Shown here one piece after another: positions 18,284-25,913 of a stretch of 64,000 nucleotides of DNA. The notes under the pieces are model-generated. The model did no database searches and was not told the origin of the DNA. It worked only from the letters and a program-made list of their open reading frames with translations. The stretch is from the NCBI RefSeq assembly GCF_009856625.1, contig NZ_CP047241.1, positions 1,922,001 through 1,986,000 of the forward strand, given 5' to 3'. This stretch comes from Aquitalea denitrificans (GTDB taxonomy: Bacteria > Pseudomonadota > Gammaproteobacteria > Burkholderiales > Chromobacteriaceae). A program made the translations under genes and the position numbers. The first letter of the stretch is position 1, and each line of letters begins with the position of its first letter.

Positions 18284-18991
18284 ATGTCATCCAAAGAAGG
18301 TAGCTCGCTAAAAATAGACCGCAGCGTCAAGACACTGCGTGAGCTGACGCTGGAAAAAATGCGCGACGCCATCCTCAGTGCCTACTTCAAGCCGGGTGAG
18401 CGCTTGGTGGAACGTACGCTGTGTGATGAACTGGGGGTGAGCCGTTCTATCGTGCGTGAAGTGCTGCGCCATCTGGAGACTGAAGGGCTGGTGGAGTCCA
18501 TTCCACATCAGGGGCCAGTGGTGGCCACGCTGGATGCCGATAAGGCGGCGCAAATCTATGAAATCCGTGCCTTGCTGGAAGGGCATGCGGCGCGGCTATG
18601 TGCCGAGCGGGCAGATAGCACGTTGCTGGAACAGTTGGCGGTGATCAACAGCCAGATTCAGGCAGCCTTCCGGCTTGGCGATTTTCACGGCGTCTTGGAG
18701 CAGACTTCTGCGTTTTACGAGCTGATGTTCCAGGGCAGTGGTCAGACCATGGCCTGGGAGATCGTGCAGTCGCTCAATGCCAGAATCAACCGCTTGCGTG
18801 CCATGACCATCAGCTCGACGGGACGTGCCGTTGAAGCCGCCGAGGAAATGCGCTTGCTGGTTGATGCCTTGCTGAAACGTGATGCTCAAGCTGCACATGA
18901 TGCTTCGGTGGCTCATGTACAGCGGGTGGCAAGTATTGCTGCCAAGAAACTGACCGAGTTGGCGGAAAACAAGGCCGAACTGGGAGCCTGA
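18284..18991 (+). CDS. GntR-family transcriptional regulator (FadR/FCD type)
   Basis: This 235-residue regulator has an N-terminal winged helix (about residues 15-80) with the helix-turn-helix LCDELGVSRSIVREVLRHLE, followed by an alpha-helical FCD ligand domain (AAQIYEIRALLEGHAARLCAE). It is the last gene of the operon, 12 nt after the SSADH gene with GGAG in front of the ATG. Its probable targets are the TGGTATACC palindromes at 7466-7516, which have the spacing of FadR-type operators. The effector is probably the imported compound or a pathway intermediate. Confidence 0.9.
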   Translation: MSSKEGSSLKIDRSVKTLRELTLEKMRDAILSAYFKPGERLVERTLCDELGVSRSIVREVLRHLETEGLVESIPHQGPVVATLDADKAAQIYEIRALLEGHAARLCAERADSTLLEQLAVINSQIQAAFRLGDFHGVLEQTSAFYELMFQGSGQTMAWEIVQSLNARINRLRAMTISSTGRAVEAAEEMRLLVDALLKRDAQAAHDASVAHVQRVASIAAKKLTELAENKAELGA

Positions 18992-19081
18992 TGTCGCAGA
19001 TTGACTGGGGGGCGTTACTACAACGGCGCTGCCAGTCTGATGGCAACATGCTGATTCGCCCACCTCGGCAGTACTAGCCAT

Positions 19082-19110
19082 AAGGGATCTTTGCCTGGCA
19101 AAGATCCCTT
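19082..19110 (+). terminator. Palindromic terminator after the GntR gene
   Basis: AAGGGATCTTTGCC and GGCAAAGATCCCTT form 14-bp arms around one T, then TCTCCTTTC. It lies between the regulator (ending 18991) and the 3' end of ybaK on the other strand, so it can serve both. The core TTTGCCTGGCAAA also occurs after amtB. Confidence 0.65.
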
Positions 19111-19169
19111 TCTCCTTTCAAGTGTGGCCGTGTCACATGTTTGCCGTGGGACAGGCCACACAAAGTACA

Positions 19170-19206
19170 TGCTTATTTCTCCAGCGCCACTTCCACGCAG
19201 CGTGCT
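19170..19206 (-). repeat. 3' end of ybaK; right direct repeat of the catabolic island
   Basis: This is the counterpart of the remnant at 6881-6917, with 34 of 37 bases identical in direct orientation. It forms the last codons and stop of the intact ybaK gene plus three bases beyond. The intact gene lies on the far side of the island, the arrangement expected for insertion at a gene 3' end. Confidence 0.7.
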
Positions 19207-19664
19207 TGCAGCAGGCGGCCGATGTCCAGCGGCGACATGGCCACTTGCAGGCCGCGGCGGCCACCGTTGATGAATACCTGTTGCAGCTGCAGGATGCTGG
19301 CTTCCATATACACTGGCATGGGTGTGCGGGTGGCGAAGGGGCTGGTGCCGCCTACCAGGTAGCCGGAGTGGCGGTTGGCAATATCCGGTTTGCAGGGCTG
19401 CACTTTCTTGCAGGGCAGCTGACGGGCCAGTTCCTTGGCCGATACCTTGCGGTCGCCGTGCATCAGCACCACCAGCGGCAGGCCGTCCTGGTCTTCAAAC
19501 AGCAGGGTCTTGATGACGGCGTGTTCGTCCACGTTCAGTTCACGGGCGGGGGTGGCGGTGCCGCCGTGTTCTTCGTAGCTGTAGGCGTGGCAGCTGAAAT
19601 CCACCTTGTGGTCCAGCAGAAAGCGCAGTGCCGGGGTGCTGCCGGCGATGGTTTGTTGGCGCAT
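19173..19664 (-). CDS. ybaK: Cys-tRNA(Pro)/Cys-tRNA(Cys) deacylase, YbaK family
   Basis: This 163-residue editing protein hydrolyses mischarged Cys-tRNA(Pro). It has the YbaK pattern: STPALRFLLDHKVDFSCHAY, VIKTLLFEDQDGLPLVVLMHGD, VSAKELARQL and HSGYLVGGTSPFATRTPMPV. The start at 19664 fits the usual N-terminus; the open frame beyond it lacks support. It follows the redox operon by 77 nt on the same strand and may be co-transcribed with it. Its 3' end is duplicated at 6881. Confidence 0.93.
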   Translation of the reverse strand: MRQQTIAGSTPALRFLLDHKVDFSCHAYSYEEHGGTATPARELNVDEHAVIKTLLFEDQDGLPLVVLMHGDRKVSAKELARQLPCKKVQPCKPDIANRHSGYLVGGTSPFATRTPMPVYMEASILQLQQVFINGGRRGLQVAMSPLDIGRLLQARCVEVALEK

Positions 19665-19741
19665 TGGCTTATTCCTGTGGTGATAGTGGCTTGGCCGGCA
19701 GTACTTGGCTGCCGGGGCTGGCGGCGGGTTTGGGGCCGGGC

Positions 19742-20992
19742 TCAGGCATCTGCTGGGGTCGGCAGGCCGTATTCTTGCGGGAAGGTGTGAAAAGAGCTTT
19801 TCACCACGGTAACGGCACCGTCGATCAGGCCGCAGCGGCCGCTGCCGGGCAGGATCTGACACAGGTGCTGCAGGGCATCCAGGTCGGCTGCGCTGTGGCG
19901 ACCTCCGTCAATGCGGTCCAGCAGGCGTGCCAGCTGAAAAGTGCCGCATTTGCAGGACGGGCATTGGCCGCAGGAGCCCTTGGCAAAGAAGTCGATGTAT
20001 TCGGCCACCTTGCGGATGATGCTGCTGCCTTCGGATATCACGATCATTGCGCCGGTACCCAGCCGGGAGTGGCGCAGCCAGACCGAGTCGAAGTCCAGTG
20101 CCACGTCCAGGTCGCGGGCGGTGAGCAGGGTATTGGACGGGCCGCCGGTGAACACGGCCTTGAAGGCCTTGCCCTGCAGCATGCCGCCGCCGTAGTGGAA
20201 TACCAGTTCCTGCAGGCTGGTACCCATGGGCAGCTCGTACAGGCCGGGGCGCAGCACGTCACCGGACAGTGAGTACAGCTTGGTGCCACCAGCCTTACCC
20301 ACGCCCAGTGCGCGGTACCAGCCGGCACCGTGGCGCAGGATGTGGCTGACATTGGCCAGGGTTTCCACATTGTTGATCAGGGTGGGCTGACCGTTGATGC
20401 CTTGTTCTGCCGGGAAGGGCGGTTTTTTACGCGGGAAGGGGAAGCCGGCTTCCAGTGAGGCTACCACCGCGGTTTCCTCGCCGCCGATATAGCGGCCAGA
20501 GCTGGCCACCACCTTGATGGCCAGTGGATGGCCCAGCGCCGTAGCCAGCTTGTCCAGCCAGGGGCTGTCCTGCCATTGGCTGACTGCCAGCTGCATATGG
20601 TGCAGGCTTTGGCCCTGATGCGGGTTGATGTAGAAGATGACGCAGGCTGCGCGCACGGCCAGCGCGGCAATCAGTGCGCCTTCCACCACCTGATGTGGCG
20701 ATGCGCTGAGCAAGGTGCGGTCCTTGAAGGTGCCCGGTTCGTCCTCGTTGCCATTGCACACCACGTATTTGTTGTCGCCCACGGCATTGGCGGCGGCTTC
20801 CCATTTGCGCCAGGCGGGAAAGCCAGCCCCTCCCATGCCGCGCAGGTCGGCATCGGCAATCTGGCGGATGATGGTGGTGGGTGCCTGCAAGGCAGCCTGC
20901 AGGCCAAGGCCGCCGCCCTGTTGCAGCCAGGCGGCCAGATCCGGGCCTACCTGCACGGCGGGGTTGAGTAGTACCTGATTGAGTTTTTCCAT
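19742..20992 (-). CDS. NuoF-like NADH-binding FMN/Fe-S subunit
   Basis: This 416-residue protein resembles the 51-kDa subunit of complex I and soluble NAD-linked hydrogenase or formate dehydrogenase diaphorases. It has the NADH/FMN region RGMGGAGFPAWRKW, NGNEDEPGTFKDR and SGRYIGGEETA. The [4Fe-4S] ligands are C341, C344, C347 and C387. The NuoE-type [2Fe-2S] partner and a NuoG-like subunit are absent. It ends a three-gene operon after the flavoprotein (12-nt gap), so it likely passes electrons between NAD(H) and that flavoprotein through the Fe-S subunit. It is not part of a nuo operon. Confidence 0.9.
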   Translation of the reverse strand: MEKLNQVLLNPAVQVGPDLAAWLQQGGGLGLQAALQAPTTIIRQIADADLRGMGGAGFPAWRKWEAAANAVGDNKYVVCNGNEDEPGTFKDRTLLSASPHQVVEGALIAALAVRAACVIFYINPHQGQSLHHMQLAVSQWQDSPWLDKLATALGHPLAIKVVASSGRYIGGEETAVVASLEAGFPFPRKKPPFPAEQGINGQPTLINNVETLANVSHILRHGAGWYRALGVGKAGGTKLYSLSGDVLRPGLYELPMGTSLQELVFHYGGGMLQGKAFKAVFTGGPSNTLLTARDLDVALDFDSVWLRHSRLGTGAMIVISEGSSIIRKVAEYIDFFAKGSCGQCPSCKCGTFQLARLLDRIDGGRHSAADLDALQHLCQILPGSGRCGLIDGAVTVVKSSFHTFPQEYGLPTPADA

Positions 20993-21004
20993 GATCTGTT
21001 TCTC

Positions 21005-22627
21005 CTAGGCGTGCGGGCTGGTGGGGCGGTGCAAGGCAAGCCGGGCTTGGCCTGGGTAAAGCAATGGCGCTTGCAAGCTGCTGTCCAGTCCGGCCAGGGC
21101 CAGCTGGCGTTGCCAGCGGTAGACGTGTTCGATGCCGCCACGTTGCGGTGGCAGGGTGGATTTGTGACGGGCGGCCTGTGCCAGGCGGGCGGCCTGACGA
21201 CCGGCGCGACGACCAAAGGCCAGGATGTCCAGCAGGGCATTGCCCATCAGCCGGTTGCGGCCATGAATGCCGCCAGTGATTTCACCGGCACACAGCAGGC
21301 CGGGGACGCTGGTCTGGCCATTGCCGTCGATGATGACGCCGCCGTTCTGGTAGTGCAGGGTGGGGTAGATCAGCATGGGTTCGCTGCACGGGTCGATGCC
21401 GCATTTGTCGGCCAGATGCTGCAGCGCAGGCAGGCGGCTGGCCAGATTGGCCCCCAGCGGGCGGGTGTCGAGGAATACGCCTAACTGGCCATCGCGTTCG
21501 ATGCCACGTCCGGCGGCGCATTCACGCAGGATGGCCGCAGTAACCACATCGCGCGGGGCCAGTTCCTCGACAAAGCGTTCGCCCAGCCCGTTGACCAGCA
21601 AGGCCCCGCCGGAGCGGGCAGCTTCGGAAATCAGCCCGCCACGCAGGCGTTGTGGCCAGGCTACACCGGTGGGGTGGTACTGGAAGGCGTCCATGTCACG
21701 CAAGCCGGTACCGATACGGTATGCCAGTACCAGTCCGTCGGCGGTGGCACCGTAGTGGTTGGAGGAAGGAAAGCCCTGCAGATGCAGCCGGCCGCAGCCG
21801 CCGGTGGCCAGTATGGTCTGGCGGGCGGATACCACGATGAAGCGCTGGTATTCCAGGTCGTACAGCACGGCTCCGGCACAGCTGCCGTCTTCGTGTGACA
21901 ACAGCTCTACAACCGGGCAGCGGTTGAGCAGGGTGATGGCGGGGTCCAGCTCCACCGTCTCGCGCAGCACGCGCATCATCTCCAGCCCGGTGTAATCGCG
22001 GTAGCACAGGATGCGCGGCTGACTGCAGCCACCGGCCTGCTTGTAGCGCAGCTTGCCACCATCTTCCAGCGGTTCGTCCAGGTCAAAGTGCATGCCCAGT
22101 TCGATCAGCCAGCGAATCACCCCCGGCGCATCGCTGGCCATCTGGGCCAGCAGTTGCGGGTTGGCGGCGTCGTGGCCACCGCGCATGGCATCGTCAAAGT
22201 GCTGCTGCGGGCTGTCGCTGGCAGCCAGTGCCGCCTGGATGCCACCTTCGGCCATGACGGTATTGCTGTCGCCCAGGCGCAGCTTGCTGGCCAGCATGAC
22301 TTCTGCGCCGCTGCGGGCTGCGGTCAGGGCGGCAGCTGCGCCGGCACCGCCACCGCCTATCACCAGCACGTCGGTGCTGCGTTGTTCGGCTCCGGCCAGA
22401 TCAAAACCGTCGATCAGCGCATTGCTTTGCAGCAGTGCGGCCAGGCGCGGGTGGCAGGGCTGGCCGCGGCTGGGGCCGATCTGCAGCAGGGTGCTGGCAT
22501 TGCCGGCATTGTCGGGGTGGTATTGCGCCAGCAGCGCGCTGCGTGACAGATCGGCCGGGCGTAGTGGCGGGCGGTCATGCGCGGCCAGGTTGGCCAGTGC
22601 CTGCAGGTAGTGAATCGCGCTGCTCAT
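21005..22627 (-). CDS. Fumarate-reductase/succinate-dehydrogenase-like flavoprotein, unknown substrate
   Basis: This 540-residue FAD protein has the dinucleotide motif VIGGGGAGAAAA at 89-100 after an unusual N-terminal extension of about 85 residues. Counterparts of the dicarboxylate-site residues are present: H318 (YHPTG), R338, H425 (LHYQNGG) and R459 (GRNRLMGN). The histidine that binds FAD covalently in SdhA/FrdA is Asn122 (SNTVMAEGGI), so FAD should be non-covalent, as in NadB and soluble fumarate reductases. ATG 22627 overlaps the Fe-S gene stop by 4 nt. The reaction is probably oxidation or reduction of a C-C bond in a carboxylate; the substrate is unknown. Confidence 0.85.
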   Translation of the reverse strand: MSSAIHYLQALANLAAHDRPPLRPADLSRSALLAQYHPDNAGNASTLLQIGPSRGQPCHPRLAALLQSNALIDGFDLAGAEQRSTDVLVIGGGGAGAAAALTAARSGAEVMLASKLRLGDSNTVMAEGGIQAALAASDSPQQHFDDAMRGGHDAANPQLLAQMASDAPGVIRWLIELGMHFDLDEPLEDGGKLRYKQAGGCSQPRILCYRDYTGLEMMRVLRETVELDPAITLLNRCPVVELLSHEDGSCAGAVLYDLEYQRFIVVSARQTILATGGCGRLHLQGFPSSNHYGATADGLVLAYRIGTGLRDMDAFQYHPTGVAWPQRLRGGLISEAARSGGALLVNGLGERFVEELAPRDVVTAAILRECAAGRGIERDGQLGVFLDTRPLGANLASRLPALQHLADKCGIDPCSEPMLIYPTLHYQNGGVIIDGNGQTSVPGLLCAGEITGGIHGRNRLMGNALLDILAFGRRAGRQAARLAQAARHKSTLPPQRGGIEHVYRWQRQLALAGLDSSLQAPLLYPGQARLALHRPTSPHA

Positions 22628-23271
22628 ACCTCGCTCCTTGTGTTGTCTGTCTGTGTGTTGATGGCCATTTCGCCACGGGCTTGTTGTTCCAGTCGGCGTA
22701 GCAGATCGCCCGGTCGCAGGTTCTGGATGGCCTGGGCGCGCCGCAGGTAAAGGCCGACATGATTGGGGCGGATGTTCTCCGGGCAGGCCAGCGTGCACAG
22801 ATTGCACATGATGCAGGGATCAAACAGTGCTGCCGCTGCTTGCAGCTGGCCACTATTGGCCAAGGCAATACCTTGTTGCACCGGGATATGGCGCGGACAG
22901 GCGCGGTCACAGCCGCTGCAGTGCCGACACTGGGAGATTTCGGGGAAGGTTTGCTGTAGCTGTGGCAGTGCCTGCCAGCCGTCGCGCAGGTCGTGCGGGC
23001 GGTATCGGTGCAGGTGTTCTGGCAGGTAGTAGTCGATAAAGCTGACCTGCATGCCGTCTTCCACCACGGTTTCACAAGCCAGGCGCGTTTCGGCGCTGCG
23101 CTCGCCGGCCTTGCGGACCAGGCAGCGACAGGAGCCGCAAACTCCCTGGCCCATGCAGCCGATATTGGCGGTCAGTGCTTCTTCGCCTTGCAGGCGGGTG
23201 TGCAGGATGGAGTTGCCGGGCTCAGCGTCCACCACCTTGCCATCGATGCTGATGTGGATGGTTTCACTCAT
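22624..23271 (-). CDS. Iron-sulfur electron-transfer subunit with 2Fe-2S and two 4Fe-4S motifs
   Basis: This 215-residue protein has an N-terminal plant-type ferredoxin domain (C39, C45, C48, C66) and two CxxCxxCxxxCP motifs (C115-C125 and C153-C163). The layout resembles SdhB/FrdB, but both C-terminal motifs are complete four-cysteine sets rather than the usual 3Fe-4S variant. It would carry electrons between the NuoF-like subunit and the flavoprotein. It is the first gene of the operon, and AAAGGAAATCCC precedes ATG 23271. No membrane anchor gene follows, so the complex is probably soluble. Confidence 0.88.
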   Translation of the reverse strand: MSETIHISIDGKVVDAEPGNSILHTRLQGEEALTANIGCMGQGVCGSCRCLVRKAGERSAETRLACETVVEDGMQVSFIDYYLPEHLHRYRPHDLRDGWQALPQLQQTFPEISQCRHCSGCDRACPRHIPVQQGIALANSGQLQAAAALFDPCIMCNLCTLACPENIRPNHVGLYLRRAQAIQNLRPGDLLRRLEQQARGEMAINTQTDNTRSEV

Positions 23272-23694
23272 GGGATTTCCTTTGCTGTGGTTCTGCTCAT
23301 CCGTCCGCCTGGTGCTGCGGGCGCAATGGCCTGTCCGTTGGCAGGGTCTTTGCAAGGAGCGTGCCATGGCACTGAAAATGTCCATCTTGTTGAAATGAAA
23401 GGAAAAACCTGATTTTGGCTTGAAATTTCGGCGGTGTAGTGACGGAATTCCGTCCATTTGCCATGGCCGGATGGACGGAAATGCCACTGCGCTGCAAGAC
23501 CGGGAGGGATGGAGGAGATTTGAAAAAGTACGGATTTCCGTACTTTGTGACGGACGGATTCGCGGCTATCCGCACCTGCTTGCGGCGTTGATTAATATTT
23601 ATCAATAAAAACAATAAGATGGATGTGATTTTTCGTGGCACGGGGCTTGCTCTGCAATGGCGAGACAAACATTACAGAGATGAGGAGCAAGACC
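23272..23694. promoter_or_regulatory. Divergent promoter region with a cluster of ACGGA palindromes
   Basis: This 423-base region separates the leftward redox operon from the rightward AEC carrier gene. It contains GACGGAATTCCGTC (23441-23454), CCGTCCAT/ATGGACGG arms (23451-23458 and 23471-23478) and a 22-bp near-palindrome (23525-23546) built on ACGGATTTCCGT. The same 12-mer in reverse orientation is found at 25082-25093. The AT-rich stretch near 23590-23625 could hold the rightward promoter. A shared regulator for both directions is likely, but which protein binds is unknown. Confidence 0.6.
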
Positions 23695-24636
23695 ATGTGG
23701 GGAACCATGAGCACAGCACTGCTGCCGGTGGTGCTGTTGATGTTATTGGGCTGGTTTGGCGGTCAGCAGGGTTACTTCCGTCAGGCGGATGTGGGGGTGA
23801 TGGCGACCCTGGTGATGCGCTATGCCTTGCCGTGTTCGCTGTTCATCGGCGCACTGAAAACACCGCCGGAGCGTATCCAGAACCTGCCGTTCATTCTGTG
23901 CATGACTTTCGGCTTTGTCGGCACCTATGTGCTGGCCTTGCTGGCCGGGCGTTATTACTACCGGCAGGGTCTGAAAACCAGTGCCATCCAGGCCCTGGTG
24001 TGCACCTTTCCGGATATGGCCTACTTTGGCGCGCCCATCCTGCAGCAGGTGTGTGGTCCGCAGGGTTTCATCGCCGTGCTGATTGGCAACCTGATCACCA
24101 GCTTTGTCATTCTGCCGCTGACCATCGTGCTGTGCCGCTGCGGCGAGATGTCCGATGCCGGTGCAGATGACGGCGTGGTAACCATGCTGAAGCAAAGCCT
24201 GGTAAAAACCCTGTCCAACCAGATTGTCTGGCTGCCGATTCTGGGGGTGATCCTCAGCTTCAATCACCTGCATCTGCCGGCAGCGGTACAGGAAAGCGTG
24301 GACATGCTGGCCAAGGCGGCTGGCGGGGTATCGCTGCTGGCGCTGGGCCTGATGTTCTGTGGCGAGAAGCCCAGCTTCAACGGCCACGTGGTGGGTAATG
24401 TGGCGATGAAGAACTTCCTGCAGCCGGTGCTGATGTTCGTTGGCATTTTGCTGTTTGGTGTGGATGCTGAATTTGCCAAGCAAGCCCTGATCGTGGGGGC
24501 GGTGCCCACCGCCATTGCGGCCTCGATGTTTGCCGTACGCAACCAGACCTATGCGCTGCATGCCTCGCACTCGGTGCTGGTGGGGACGGTAATTGGCGTA
24601 TTTGGCGAGGCGGCGCTGATTTACTTCATGGTGTGA
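23695..24636 (+). CDS. AEC (auxin efflux carrier) family transporter, MdcF-like
   Basis: This 313-residue membrane protein has about ten hydrophobic spans and AEC-family features: LLPVVLLMLLGWFGG, QALVCTFPDMAYFGAPIL, IGNLITSFVILP and the C-terminal GTVIGVFGEAALIYFM. Family members move organic acids such as malonate and malate (MdcF, MleP). GAGGAG precedes ATG 23695; the in-frame start at 23635 is less likely. Malonate is a possible substrate given the mdc operon 5 kb away, but the carboxylate handled by the adjacent redox operon is equally possible. Confidence 0.85.
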   Translation: MWGTMSTALLPVVLLMLLGWFGGQQGYFRQADVGVMATLVMRYALPCSLFIGALKTPPERIQNLPFILCMTFGFVGTYVLALLAGRYYYRQGLKTSAIQALVCTFPDMAYFGAPILQQVCGPQGFIAVLIGNLITSFVILPLTIVLCRCGEMSDAGADDGVVTMLKQSLVKTLSNQIVWLPILGVILSFNHLHLPAAVQESVDMLAKAAGGVSLLALGLMFCGEKPSFNGHVVGNVAMKNFLQPVLMFVGILLFGVDAEFAKQALIVGAVPTAIAASMFAVRNQTYALHASHSVLVGTVIGVFGEAALIYFMV

Positions 24637-24700
24637 TTGGCGGATGGTGTCACGCAGGCGGGCCGGCTGACTGCTCGTCATGCGTGTGCCACTGGCAGCA

Positions 24701-24727
24701 ACAAGGCCCGGCAATGCCGGGCCTTGT
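24701..24727 (+). terminator. Perfect hairpin after the AEC carrier gene
   Basis: ACAAGGCCCGGCA and TGCCGGGCCTTGT form 13-bp arms around a single A. There is no clear T-run, so it could terminate in either direction between the AEC gene and the leftward ORF at 24761. Confidence 0.6.
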
Positions 24728-24760
24728 CATGTGTGCCGCGCGGGAAGATGGCCGGGCCGC

Positions 24761-24946
24761 TTAGTGATGCGGTGACAGCCGGATGAATAGCAAGCGCACC
24801 AGCAGGTAGGTGGCGGCATTGCCCATGGTCATCAGCAGCAGCACGGCAGGCAGCGACAGGGTGCCGATGGTGGCCAGCGGGTTGCTGCCCAGTTGGCGGG
24901 CCAGCAAGGAGGAGCAGATCAGGCTGAGCAGCAGTTTGAAGGTCAT
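24761..24946 (-). CDS. Small predicted membrane protein, hypothetical
   Basis: This 61-residue frame encodes two hydrophobic segments (FKLLLSLICSSLLA and LSLPAVLLLMTMGNAATYLLVRLLFI) ending in LSPHH. GGAAAG lies near the start. I do not recognise it. Support comes from context: it follows the GntR gene on the same strand, a hairpin lies just past its end, and an ACGGAAATCCGT site at 25082-25093 stands upstream. It could be an accessory membrane subunit of a neighbouring transporter, but may also be spurious. Confidence 0.45.
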   Translation of the reverse strand: MTFKLLLSLICSSLLARQLGSNPLATIGTLSLPAVLLLMTMGNAATYLLVRLLFIRLSPHH

Positions 24947-25080
24947 GGCAGCAGCTTTCCGTAATACAGGTGCCGCCTGTATTGCAAAAGCTGTGCCTGA
25001 AAATACTTTTTCAAGTCATTGAAAAACAAGGGTTTGTTTTGGGGTGGTATGGCGATGCGTCGGGTTTTCGTATTTGCAGG

Positions 25081-25094
25081 TACGGAAATCCGTC
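25081..25094. promoter_or_regulatory. ACGGAAATCCGT site upstream of the small membrane ORF
   Basis: TACGGAAATCCGTC contains the same 12-mer as the palindrome at 23525-23546, on the opposite strand. It overlaps the stop codon of the GntR gene and precedes the small ORF at 24946, so it may place that ORF under the same control as the redox operon and AEC carrier. Confidence 0.5.
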
Positions 25095-25764
25095 AATTTG
25101 GCGCTGGCCGGGCTTGCAGATGCAGCAGGATGCTGTGCCCGCCATGCAGGATGTCGTCGCCAATGGCCGCCGCTGCCGCCGGGCCATCGTGCTGACGGAT
25201 GGCAGCCAGCACCGGGTAGTGATAGTCGATCATGTCGCTGCCGCCTTCACGGTACACCGCCGAAATCAATGGTCCCATCTGCAGCCAGATGCGGTAGAGG
25301 ATGCCTTGCAGAAAGGGCAGCCCGGCGATGTCCACCAGGGCAAAGTGAAACTGCTGGTTCAGCTCGCAGCCCTGGGCAATGTCCTGGGCGGTCATGGCCG
25401 CAGCATTGCGGCTGACAATGTCTTCCAGCCGCGCAATGGCGCTGGCGTCCGCTTTGCCGGCGGCAGTTTCGGCGGCCAGCCCTTCCAGCCGGATGCGAAT
25501 GGCGCGGATTTCCAGATAACGTTCCACCGTCATGTGGGGTACGCGGATGTCGCGCGGCGACTGCATGGTCAGCGCCTGTTCCTGCACCAGTCGCAGGATG
25601 GCATCGCGCACCGGGGTGACGCTGGTGCCCAGCTGTTCGGCCAGATCGCGGATTTTCAGCCGTGCTCCCGGCTGCAAACGGCCCTGTATCAGCGCATTGC
25701 ACAGCAGCTGGTATACCGTGCTACCCAGATTGTCGTGTTCCAGTGTGTCCAGTTGGTAGTCCAT
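25093..25764 (-). CDS. GntR-family transcriptional regulator (FCD type)
   Basis: This 223-residue regulator has a winged-helix domain with the helix-turn-helix LAEQLGTSVTPVRDAILRLV (about residues 40-60) and an FCD effector domain starting near RYLEIRAIRIRLEGLAAE. The start is uncertain: 25764 (MDYQLDTLEHDN) gives a standard N-terminus, while 25797 adds 11 residues, and neither has a strong ribosome site. It is divergent from the SDR-kinase-phospholyase operon, and the palindrome at 25834-25847 between them is its most likely operator. Confidence 0.88.
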   Translation of the reverse strand: MDYQLDTLEHDNLGSTVYQLLCNALIQGRLQPGARLKIRDLAEQLGTSVTPVRDAILRLVQEQALTMQSPRDIRVPHMTVERYLEIRAIRIRLEGLAAETAAGKADASAIARLEDIVSRNAAAMTAQDIAQGCELNQQFHFALVDIAGLPFLQGILYRIWLQMGPLISAVYREGGSDMIDYHYPVLAAIRQHDGPAAAAAIGDDILHGGHSILLHLQARPAPN

Positions 25765-25833
25765 GGGGCGGGGGTGCAAGTGACGGCAAAGCCGCATGGT
25801 AGCACTGCACTTGCCAGATTGAAATGCAGCAAA

Positions 25834-25847
25834 TATGATGCATCATA
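25834..25847. promoter_or_regulatory. TATGATGCATCATA palindrome, probable GntR operator
   Basis: A perfect 14-bp palindrome lies between the divergent GntR gene (start 25764) and the SDR gene (start 25914). Its position and size suit autoregulation and control of the SDR-kinase-phospholyase operon by the adjacent FCD-type regulator. Confidence 0.55.
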
Positions 25848-25913
25848 AATTCGACTGACCAGGGTAGGGCTGACGGTGCTTGCCGGTTCTGCCCTCGATA
25901 CAGGAGTGCCATC

